Source: Marsupella aquatica (Eukaryota > Marchantiophyta). From it: a stretch of DNA of 64,000 nucleotides. The DNA lies in contig OZ316894.1 in NCBI GenBank assembly GCA_973895155.1, positions 3,534,001 through 3,598,000 on the forward strand, written 5' to 3'. Below are positions 1-9,915 of the stretch, in pieces; position 1 is the first letter of the stretch; the number at the start of each line of letters is the position of its first letter. The notes beneath the pieces are model-generated. The model did no database searches, was not told the DNA's origin, and worked only from the letters and a program-made list of their open reading frames with translations. The position numbers and the translations under genes were made by a program.

Positions 1-308
1 GCATAAAAGGGTCCAGGGGTGAACTACGACTGTGCTGCTAATTGCAATTGCCATGGGCCTAGTACCCCACATACCCTATGCCTGAAACCTACGAAGGCCA
101 TTGCCGTCATCTATTCTACTGACTAACCACTACATTTGACTAATCTCACCACAATGTGCCACAGCAAGTCCTCAGACTGTAGTAGCTACCTAGAAAGAGA
201 GAAAGGGTCGTGCAGACCGACCCAAAAATTTACAGTAAGTTTACTAATACCTGAGAAGGCTTTCTGTGACTTCCAAGAATGATTCTACTTCCTGGAGGAT
301 TTGTGAGC

Positions 309-3300
309 TCAAATCCCTTCTTTGCTGTGTCCTTTCTCGCTGACCTTTTTACCAGCTCCACTGGAGCCACTGTCTGAATCACTGTCTGACTCCCCGGATT
401 CCTCTGCCGCTTTCTTCTCCTTCATGGTGGATTCCTGACCGTATGGAGGAAACCGGTAAGGTGGACCGTAAAATGGTGGCAAAATCTGTGAAGAATGTGA
501 CGGGAATGGCTGGAAGGCAAATGGTGATGGCGGGTAGGGTCCTGGAGTATACGAATTTAAAGGTGCCCACGGCATACGCACAAATCCACCCTGGTGCATT
601 GGAGGAGGGTGGTAGGGAGGATACATTCCAAACGGTGGAGGCGGAGGGAGTGCTGGTGATCCTGGTGGGGCAGGGTGTCCAGGAGCAGGAGCAGGAGCAC
701 ATGTGGGAAGCCCTGGAGACGTTGGAGGGGCCGGAGGAGGAAATGGGGGCGGCATGCCTTGGAAAGGCATTGGAGCAGGCGGAGACCGTGTTGCCAAGGG
801 GGGCATGTAGCGCGGCACTGCTTGCGAGAAGGGAGGCTTGCTCAAGAGCGGAGGTGGACCCTTCTTGCCTGCACCTTTGGCGGCCACCGCAGTTTTCTGT
901 GTAGGAGGCGGTGCGACCATCATTGCCTGAACAAAAACGCCAGCATAAATGTCAGGAAGACTTTATCTCAGACCCATTTATCATGGTGTATTGTGAGCTA
1001 CTAGCTCTGTTCCACTTCAAACAGTACTCTTGAGTTTTTGTTTGAATTTAGGAGTCACTGATAATGTACTACTTTAGAAAAAGTCATCATAACGCTACTA
1101 CGAAGTGTTTTTGGTTGGGGCTTGGAGTCTGTGTTCGTTACATGAAATTTACATGAAATGAGAATTTTCTTTGAAATTTAATTAGTTGCTCTATCATCCA
1201 ATGTGAATGCAATCTTATTGGTTACTGCCTTTATATGATCCACATTGCTCACTTGATTATCCAAATTGAACTCTTCTCAATATGGTATCGAACGGTCATT
1301 TGGGAAACAGCATAGTGAGTGTTACATCGGTAGTACAATAAAAGGAAAATGCGACATGACCCAAAACCTCAGTTCCACCTTCTCCGATTTGGTCCATTAC
1401 AAAGCATGAGACCCTGGACACCTACAACATATTCATAACTGCTAGGGGGTTCGAGATGAGAAACACAAGTAAACGTATGGGCGTGAACCTTGATGGAATG
1501 ATGGAAGAAGAATATTTACCGATGGATAGAACGTAGGATACGGATGAAAAAGCTGCTCTCCTTTGGCATCTTCATCTGACCTGGCAAGGAGCAATAAATA
1601 CAGATGTTCAAGGGAGCAGGAACGACAATAAGGCTAATGAACCAAATGTAACTTATCCACTGATAACCGCTGACTCCAAGTAAAAGCATACAAGAAACTT
1701 ACTAATTTAACACGTAGGCATTTAGATAAACTTCCTGGATGCACACACATGCTCATCCCAGTCTCAGTTGAACTTCATTAGATATTTGATCAAGGACATG
1801 AAACGAGGGGAAGTGACAAGAAATTCGGTCTCCCTCGATCAAGACTCCTCTTCCCAGATAGGTTTATTTAGGATGCATTTTCGGTCAAACTACTAGGACT
1901 CCCCTCGAAAAAGAGAACGGTCGGAAAATGGTCTGGCGCAGTTCTGGTTCATCTAGTGCTATGACGCTGCTGGTGAACTGAAGGTGCCTATATTCTCAAC
2001 TCAATCCCCATCCCCCAAGACACACAAAGCAAACTACGAAAGATATGGCCTGTCCTATCAGCATCGGCTTTGTGCGAGACACTTTCCCAGCGTTACCTCT
2101 CCATCACGGTATTGTCTTATGACATAGACCACAAAACACAGCTGCACTAAATGCAGACTAGAAGTAGTAACTACCTCAGGTTGAAAACCAGTCATATCCA
2201 GTCTGTTATTCATCTCAAGGGCTTCACTGTAACACTGGCCATCTGTCTCTGAGGTACTGGCCTCAACGTTACGGTCATCCCACTGTATACTGTCATCTAC
2301 CTCTTGAAGTCTAGTTTCCGGGTTCAATTGTTCACTTGTAAAAGTTCGTATCGAGCAAACTAAACCCGTAGATTCCACTGTGAAGAAGATCTAAATTGTA
2401 CGCGCTACTGAGTAATGTGCAACCAAACAAGCTGTAAACTTATCATACTAAAGCTACCTACTCCTGGACTTCAAACTAAGCAGAAGACAAATACAGAGAA
2501 TCGAGCCCGTCAGTCCCCCAATAACCAATGTTCAACCCTGACAATACCGAGCGCAATCCTTGGCATAACAAGTTTCAAGTATTCTTCCTGCGATGGCAAG
2601 TAGAGAAAGGGCAATTTTTGCCGATTCTCGAGTGTCTCATTTGCTAGAACTCTCAGGGCTCTGGCCGTGACTGCCAAGATCAAGTCATTCGAAAGTGTCC
2701 TCCGTGATACTGGGTCTATACTGATACCCCAAGGGTTCTCCTTACAAGCATTGTGCCTTCCTAAGGAGTTTGAAATGACTTGTTCGGCAGACAGAAAATG
2801 ACATCAATTTCTAACGAATAAGGAGTTCAAGTGCACATTGCAAATGAAAGGTTGCACCAATGTTAGGTAATGGACCGAGGCTTCTACTTCCACAAACCCC
2901 CTCTTCAGCCTCAGATTCGGGAAATCTGATCATTGAGATCCGTAGATACAAGGTCATGTCAAGGAAAGAGCAACGCACCGATAGTACTTCTGCAGTAAGT
3001 CAAGATTTCGATACTTGGTCTCCTTGCGAACCAAGTCATCAGGAAAGCCTGCCATGAAAAGCAGTGTAATGCCTAGTGCTTTAAAGAAAAAGCTACCCGT
3101 TCGAATATGCACCAAAAGAGCCATCTGGCACATCAAGGGTCCAAAGGACTTTAATTTGTTGCGCCCCATCCGCTGCCTAACATACCTGCACATATGCAAC
3201 TCCAGTTCATCCATTACCATGACTGTGAAGGAAGCCACTCATGAATAGACCTCATAATGCACAACGATCGGACTAAATACGTGAGAATTGTTAAACGAGC

Positions 3301-6300
3301 GAAACACAGGATGTCGTTAGTAAACGGGGTTAAGACTTTACTCATTCTGCGGAAGATTCCTTGTCCTGCCTCCATACTTGATACACAGAAAAAGGCAAGT
3401 GGGACAGCTAGGACCCGCAGGTCTCATGACTTTTTCTTCATCAAGAATACGAACAGGACACAAAATTGGGTTTTGCCTGTTTGGGTAAAACATCTTTGTT
3501 CGAACTCCGGAGTGGTCGTAAAGGACGTGTTCCTGCATCCAGACACAATATTAAGACCCGTCATTGAAAATATCATCCACAGGAACGTCTACATAGACTT
3601 TAACAGATTCAACCAAGAGATCCTTCACAAAGAAGTTGCCTCTTGTCTGCACCATTGCACTGACAACATACTCCTTCAATGCAATGGAGTACAACTTCAG
3701 CGGGAGAAAAAGCTTTCCAACCATGGTATATAATCCAGTAAAATGTGTCTCTAGTTAGCAGAGTGGAACGTAGCTGTAAAATGATAGAGGGTGTGACCTA
3801 TCGACAGTACAATAGCATGTAAAAGTATTATTAGTGCCTATTCAGCCCCTGCAGAGATCTACAAGAGTCTAGTACCTCCACGAGCGTGCTCGTTAAAGCT
3901 AAAAAAAATTGAATGCCAACGGAAAGGATTTTTATAGGATGGAGAAAGCAAAGGGCTCCAGCTATTTAACATTCTTTGTAAATCATATGTCAACATTCAA
4001 TTTAACTTAAACATAACAATATAAGGCTGGCCGTTTACATGAACGACCTTCCTTCCTCTCTGAAAACAGACTGGAAACATAGCGAGAAGCTCTGGTCACG
4101 AGCTAAACCGAGAAGCTACTCTGATGAAGTCCTGGCCCTATTCAACGAATTGGGTCACTCACCCCTGGATCCTTTGGAGACTGGTAAGGCTCACCGCGTC
4201 GAACAACAGAGAAGTGGCTGAAGTCGAGTTCATACAGGTCTTCGCAACCGTGCCGAATTCCAAGTGAGGCGAAAACAACGATCTTCCGCATGGTATGAGA
4301 CTGGGCATTCTTAAGAGCAAGAACTCCTGACTCCATGATCCTCTTAACCTCTTTCGGACAAAATGCAGTTTTGGGGGCTTTCTTATAGGAGGACATAAGA
4401 CCAGGGCCCCTGAAAGATACAAGCTCGCCCCCAAAGCCCCTCTTAGTGAAAAGTACTTTCTCTCCTTGCTTGCCTTTCCTACTGTCCTTCCTACTTTTCC
4501 TCCTCCTTTTCTTTGGAGAACCTTCAAATCCATCCTGTACCTGGGGTCTCTCACCGCTGGCACCTGGGAGGGTTTTCTCTACCTCGTCAGTCAAATCTAA
4601 CACTCCTCTTTCAGCATTGACCACCGCATCGATAGCGTTCCAAACCTGCTGCGGCTCCCCTTCACATCTTCTCTTCTTCTTTGTCCCACCTCCTTCGCCA
4701 TCCTCATCATCTTCCGGTTCCTCCTCGTCCTCGTCGTCATCCTCGTCGTCATCATCCGAATCCCCTGAGTCGTCACGTTCTGAAACGATGTCCTTACTCA
4801 GTTTCTCCAATTCCGCTGGAGTCACTTCCTCTCGGCTCATCCACGTGACTGCGGTGTCATGAGTATCCGTCTGACTTGGATCCTCCAGGGGAAGAGTCAC
4901 ATGCAGTACTACTCCTTCGTCTTCTTTCATCGCTGACGATTCGTCTGGTTGACTGGAAATATTCCTACTTTCCTCATTCTCACCTTCTCCAGTTGTCCTT
5001 TCAATACTTCGCCGGTGTTTCTTGCTTTTCTTCCCACCATTTTGAACAGAGGCACCCTGAGATTCATAATGACATTTACTCGTCTTAAAACGAATATCAA
5101 ACAATGAGGTACATGATTCAGTTGAAAGTCACGTTGTTCCTCCTACCTTTGCCAGTACAAAAGCAATCCAACTACTTCCAAACCCGCATTGGCATCTTTG
5201 TTAAGTGGATCGTGAAATTGATAATGCAGACCATCATAGCGTTCTTTCTGGACTACACAATTGCCACCCGATAACTCATTATACGAACTGTCAAATGCAT
5301 GCTTCATTCTCCACCCTTCTTCCAAATAACAAACATGAAGTGCCTGCTCCCTCTCTTCTGGCTCAATTTCACCTCGCCAAAATTCTGTCAACTTTCGACT
5401 ACGGCTTTGGGAATAGAAAAAATATATTTTCTTTAGATGTATTCATTGCCAGTTGTCTGCCGTAGCCTTGCGGCCATAGATCCCCGGCCCTGGACGAACG
5501 GACCTTCTCATTCGTCTTAAGGTGCATCGAAATTGGGAGAACTATGTTGAGGCAGAATCCTGGTTCGAAAAGTATGGGGAATCCAATACGTTCCACTTCA
5601 AGGGATACTTTTTGGGCCATTCTCTGAGAGTGCTTACAATGAGTACCAAGATGCACAATGCAGGTGAAAAGAATCCCGCTACATAAACTTCAATACCGAG
5701 CTCGTCTATTCCTGGACAAAGGATGCTCAACCAGAAAGCTTAAAAGCAAGGGCAAGAGCAAGGGATAGTCTTGAGAATGCGAGACTGTTGTAAAACGACC
5801 CGATGAACGTTATCCATCTATTTCTGTAACCGCGAAGCAACAATAGCAATTTCTGATTAACAGTCCGGGGAGGACTAATCGAAGAGATCAAATCGGAAAA
5901 ATGTGAAGTAAATTGGAGAGAGACAGCGATACGACGGGAGAAGAGACAAACATGTCCGTCAACAACGTTGCCGCCTAGCCGCGCCTCCAGACTGCTTAAT
6001 CGACCCTGTAATTCCGCATTTTTCTTTCGCTCCCGCTCCAGCTCCGCGAGCACCTCGCTCACATTCAACCCCTGGAACACAGCGGGCCCCTGCCCCGGCA
6101 TTTGTCCGGGCATTTGCGGAATTTGCGGATTCCACAAGCCTCCGTGATAGTGATGATTCCCACTATCGGACATCATATGTGCGTCACCAACACCGTAATG
6201 AGAAGATTCCACGTGAGCAGACGCAGTGGCGTGATAGCCATTTTGCTCCGCCGAAACTCGCTGCTGGTGCTGCTGTGCATGGGAATGTAGGTGGTGCGTG

Positions 6301-6815
6301 TTGACGAAACTGTTAGTTGCTTCAACCGCCGCGTTATGGTAATGGTGCTGCTGGTGGTAGTGAGGGTAGAGCTGCTGCTGCTGCTGCTGCTGCTGATAGG
6401 GATGATGGAAAAAAGGAGGGGCATAATCATTCGGTCCGGACATATCCATCGGCGGAATGGATAATTGACCATCGTCCTCCACCGCCAGCCTCGATCGTTT
6501 CAAAGCCTGTCTCGCCCCTCCAAATATTCCACCCCCGCCCCCACTCCTCACTCCTCTGTCCAAAGAAGAAGACGAGGCCCGTCCTCCCCCTCTTTCATCA
6601 TCTTCCCCTAAGGGACGTCCTCCTCCACTTCCTCCCACTCCGACCACCTGATCAGAGAGGTGCTGCTCCTGCTGCGAAGAATGGTGGTACGCACCGCTGC
6701 TGTCGTGGTGATGATGATGATCAGGCATTGACAAGGCAGGCTCCGGCGGGTTGTTCGTGGTTGAGGATGATGGCTCGTCTAAGGTGGCGGCGGCGCATGC
6801 TTGGAAATCTACCAT
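309..6815 (-). CDS. Intron-rich gene with DUF3504/Crypton-type tyrosine-recombinase-like domain
   Basis: No named plant gene was recognised. Start ATG is at 6815. Exon 1 (6815 to about 5952) encodes a His/Gln-rich, low-complexity region ending in a short coiled coil (LAELERERKKNAELQ). One or more exons between 5950 and 5400 are unresolved. Phase-consistent exons follow: about 5395-5147, 5078-4163, 3532-3342, 3185-2979, 2925 to about 2876, about 2781-2548, 2377-2175, 1580-1520 and 926-309 (stop 311-309). The 5078-4163 exon holds a Lys-rich and a long Asp/Glu-rich tract, then the recombinase-like fold. FASLGIRHGCEDLYELDF resembles the Arg-I box (tGLRxxEL). In the next exons NPILCPVRILDEE resembles the CPVRLY segment of ZMYM/QRICH1-type domains, and MAGFPDDLVRKETKYRNLD with KYYR resembles the terminal helix and tyrosine motif. 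HxxR is not conserved. The tail is Pro/Tyr-rich and ends Ser/Asp/Lys-rich. The junction 2175 to 1580 is out of phase, so a small exon is probably missing. Family assignment is inference from motif order; the gene is probably nuclear. Confidence 0.72.
2979..4450 (-). other. Tyrosine-recombinase-like domain spanning three exons
   Basis: The domain runs from about 4450 through the end of the 5078-4163 exon, all of 3532-3342, and 3185-2979. The joins are exact: GGG|GTGAGT to CAG|GAACAC in phase 0, and AATGA|GTAAAG to GCAG|GTATG in phase 2. Recognisable pieces in order are a helix resembling the usual 'LTPEEVxRLL' (FCPKEVKRIMESG), the Arg-I box (GIRHGCEDL), a beta segment with basic residues (VRTKMFYPNRQNPI), and the C-terminal helix pair with a terminal YYR. 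The classical His-x-x-Arg position reads SFFK and the GHxS position reads KYRN, so strand cleavage is unlikely. This suggests a DNA-binding or scaffold use of the old fold. Confidence 0.6.
6366..6395 (-). repeat. CTG/CAG triplet run encoding polyglutamine
   Basis: About eight consecutive CAG codons (minus strand) make a polyglutamine run in exon 1 of the recombinase-like gene. They lie among further His/Gln-rich codons and a separate five-His run near 6715. It is a coding microsatellite likely to vary in length between individuals. Confidence 0.8.
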
Positions 6816-6819
6816 GGCC

Positions 6820-7690
6820 TTGCTACCCTCTCTTGCTCCGCTTCGCACCCTGCTCAACCAACCTCAGCTGATGATGGATAAATGTCTCCCCTCACCAGCA
6901 GAAGGCCAATTGGCTACACTACAACACCTTCCCGACTACTGACGACACGGCCCTCGACTTGCGGAGAGGCATGTTTTCTGCGACGGGAAAACTCAGCTCA
7001 CAAAGAGTCGGCCTTTTCTTCAGGCACTCGAATCACCTTGCGGAAGCGAAATCACACGTCTTTCGTCATCCGCCGGAGCTCCTCTTCCTCCTCCTCCACT
7101 TCCCTTGTCTCCCACCTCCCAACGTCAAGGTCAGCATGAACGAATTGGTGAAACTCATCAGCACCATGCCCTTTCTTGCTCACACTTTGAAACACGCAGT
7201 CCGTGAACGAACAGGCGGCTACAGAGTAATTGATCCGGAACAGGAATACTGAAGCAATGCTATGTGTTGATTGACAAACGTTCACCTTGCGCGCTTGACG
7301 TGTATTCATTCATTCAATCCTCCGAAGAAAACGAAGAAGAAGAAGAATCAAAGGTGCGTCGCGTCGATACACGGAAAAAACATTCATTAAGCGTTTGCTT
7401 CCACATCGAGGACCTCCTCCGAAGTTCAAAATCCAGTCTCACCCGTCCCAATATCCTCGTTCATCATCTCTTCCAGGCGAAAAGAAATGTCCGTCCTGCC
7501 TGCTAAAAAACATACAACGAACACTGCCTGATAAATATCAGAAATTGCTGCCCTCATACGAAATCCAATCCACCCGAAATAACGCCCTTCCCTCCTTTCC
7601 CCGCTCCGAATGTAAACAATCCAACAATCGTTCGATCAATCCGCTCTTCCACAGTCCGTCTCCAGATCGGTCACCAAATGGACGGGACGC
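6820..7690. other. Upstream region of the recombinase-like gene; no gene seen
   Basis: This GC-richer stretch lies upstream of the minus-strand ATG at 6815. Several short open frames on both strands have mixed, low-complexity composition and no splice-consistent partners. It most likely holds the 5' leader and promoter of the minus-strand gene. No clear TATA box or other element could be assigned. Confidence 0.4.
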
Positions 7691-7695
7691 CGTTA

Positions 7696-8058
7696 CACCC
7701 GATTTTCAAACTCGGCCACCGAAGAACGACAAGATGGGAGACGAAAACCACTCCAAAGCGCTCGAATTCGGGATCCTCGTTGCACCAGAACGCGAGCGAG
7801 CCAACGATGCAAAACACCAGTCGAACCAAAAGATCACTCCACAAATATTCCGACGATGACCGTAACAAGCGCGCTCGGCACCCGATTTTCAAACTCGGGC
7901 ACCAAAGAACGTCAAGATGGGAGACGAAAACCGCTCCAAAGAGCTCGAATTCGGAATCCCTCGTCGCACCAGGAAGCGGGCGAGCCAGCGCCGCCACGAC
8001 CCGGTCGAAGAATCGATCACTCCGTCAGTATTCCGACGATGAACGTCATAACCCGAGC
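7696..8058 (+). repeat. 183-bp tandem duplication
   Basis: A unit starting CACCCGATTTTCAAACTCGG at 7696 recurs at 7879, with shared blocks GACAAGATGGGAGACGAAAA-type and ATTCCGACGATGA-type sequence in the same order. Both copies are moderately diverged. A plus-strand open frame (7678-8574) runs through both. Its composition follows the repeat and I do not call it a gene. Confidence 0.75.
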
Positions 8059-8084
8059 ACCTCGAGAATCCAATTCATTCATTC

Positions 8085-8165
8085 GTTCCTTTCCGCCTTT
8101 CCTTCCCTTTCCTTTCCTTTCCCTTTGCTTTACTTTGCTTCCTTTGCTTTTACTTTGCTTTCTCG
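8085..8165 (+). repeat. Pyrimidine-rich CTTT/CCTTT low-complexity tract
   Basis: A run of CCTTT/CTTTG units occupies about 80 bp just downstream of the 183-bp duplication. It is simple-sequence DNA with no coding signal. Confidence 0.7.
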
Positions 8166-8612
8166 ACAAGGTGAAGAAGAGGACGAAGACACGAGTACCG
8201 CCCCCTCCCACCCGTCAATCGCCCCTGCGGGGCTCTGCCACGTTCAGAGGCGTCGTCTAGCCAACTCGCCCTTTGTCCCTGCGGGGGTCCTGCCACGTCT
8301 GCGTAGCAAGGGAGCGCGCACGGTGGACAGGAACGCGGGAAGCGCTCGACCCGTCGATCAGGGTTGGAGGCTGCCGGGTGGCAAAGCGCCATTAGCCGCT
8401 GGACCGACAATGCGTACTCCCGTTGCCATCCTGGCACGCTCACGTGTTAAGGCTCGGTTTGCCTACCCAAGTACAACGAAAGAAAGCAAGTTAATGAGCT
8501 TCCTACAGTGGATAAAGTATATCCTGCTGTTTATTAGTACACACTTGTTCGAATTGATTTGGCGTAAAAAATAATTAATTCAAAGAGCTAGCATTAATTG
8601 GAAAGTAAGTCT

Positions 8613-8862
8613 GGATGGACCAAGGGGTTTGGTGTGAGACTCCTGGATTTTCAAAGCTGGGAGGATTTTCGAAGCTGGTATGGATTGATATGAAATATCA
8701 AAATTTGCTCGATGGACCAAGGGGTTTGGTGTGAGACTCGTAGATTTTCAAAGCTGGGATAGATTGATATAATATATCAAAATTTTCGCGGTGGACCAAG
8801 GGGTTTGGTGTGAGACTCCTAGATTTTCAAAGCTGGGATGAATTGATATAAAATTTGCTCGG
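8613..8862 (+). repeat. Tandem repeat, three copies of about 80-98 bp
   Basis: Each copy begins GATGGACCAAGGGGTTTGGT or a close variant, continues with GTGAGACTC and GATTTTCAAAGCTGG, and ends near TTGATATAA. The copies start at 8613, 8711 and 8791. The first carries an extra partial duplication of the middle segment. Confidence 0.85.
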
Positions 8863-9384
8863 ATAGCATTTTTTACAATTTTGATTCATATGTGACTTAT
8901 AAATAGGTTCCTGACTGTTGTGCTGTGTTCAATTGTGACTTGCACAAATTACTCAGGGCATTCTCAGCGCCCTTTCTCAAAATGGTACGTAGGTGCTTGT
9001 GCCCAAGTACTGAAGGAGTTTTCACAAAAGTGAAGAGTCCGTTGGCGGTTAGTTTATAATATTTGAATATCTTTGCACTCATTGACAATGGAACAAATGG
9101 TTCAGAAAAATTTGAAACTTTATCAGGTAATAGATTGGACATCAGAGAACATGTTGGGAAATTTTGAGCTGAAACAAATATCCAAAATCTATACAAATAA
9201 ATGCACAAGTTTGCTAAAAACTAACATTTCACAGTTGGTTGAGACACCCGAAAGAACTACTCAGGGCATCCTTCTCGAAAGAAACATCCTTCTAAAGATA
9301 ACCCGACTGTGTATTTTGGGTGTAAAGTGAGATAGTGTGTGTCACAGTACATGGGGATGGGCAAACAAACCCCTTGGTCCATCC
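8613..9384. mobile_element. Putative inverted-terminal-repeat element (772 bp)
   Basis: The left end GGATGGACCAAGGGGTTTG (8613-8631) is the exact reverse complement of the right end at 9366-9384. No open frame inside resembles a transposase, so it would be non-autonomous. The left end is amplified as three partial tandem copies (8613, 8711, 8791). I could not define a target-site duplication, so the boundaries and class remain open. Confidence 0.45.
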
Positions 9385-9639
9385 GGGCTTAACGTCCGTT
9401 GATTTAAGCACTTTGGAAAATGGATACAAATTAAATAATAGAAAAGTGAAGACTGGATGGACCTCCATGTTAGAGTGCTCCGATAGACCACATGACTCAT
9501 TTTCATTGTGTTAATGTGGTCCATGGGGGTTTCAAAATACCAATCTTGTGGTCAGTGGAAGCATCACCGTCCCATTTCCAGGGACACTTCATCTCATTTA
9601 AAGTTTTTCAAGCTGTCATGTCCATTATTTAGAAAGTGA

Positions 9640-9915
9640 TAGTCCCATGGACCACAATGTTAGTCTTTTGAAACCCATGGACCACATTTCCCAAAATCTG
9701 AAATTAATTGTAATAACTTGATACTCATAAATCCAAATATTTTTTGTTTTGTGGATGTGCTAGAGGAGTAGGTAAGCTGCACTTACATCAAAGTGACAGT
9801 TTATTTTTGGCTATTTTGATTGAGTTATCCATCATGGAATGTGGAGAGGTAATTTCTATGAGATTAATTTTCATTGTGTTTATATGAAATGTAAGGGCTT
9901 GTGGTTTTTAATTTT
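9640..9915. repeat. Dispersed repeat, copy 1 (partner at about 26015)
   Basis: The segment containing TTAATTGTAATAACTTGATA and GTAAGCTGCACTTACATCAA matches 26015-26240 in the same order over about 220 bp with moderate divergence. It is non-coding and probably an old transposon fragment. Confidence 0.65.

Noticed and set aside
443-904. Plus-strand Gly/Glu-rich frame of 153 codons
   Set aside because: Antisense of the Pro-rich last exon of the minus-strand gene, whose exon borders and stop fit that gene.
3185-3229. A better-looking acceptor (CTTCCTTCACAG) upstream of the 3185 exon start
   Set aside because: Although strong, its phase gives an immediate stop after the preceding exon. The acceptor at 3185 keeps the frame and the domain alignment.
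4446-4862. Plus-strand Ser-rich frame of 138 codons
   Set aside because: Mirror image of the Asp/Glu-rich coding tract on the minus strand.
6317-6871. Plus-strand frame of 184 codons opposite exon 1
   Set aside because: Low-complexity shadow of the His/Gln-rich exon, with no splice partners.
7678-8574. 298-codon plus-strand frame as a gene
   Set aside because: It runs through a duplicated segment and a simple CTTT tract, has mixed low-complexity composition and no recognisable domain. Kept only as a finding to test.
9073-9330. 85-codon plus-strand frame in the inverted-repeat element as a transposase
   Set aside because: Too short and without any DDE-type motif.
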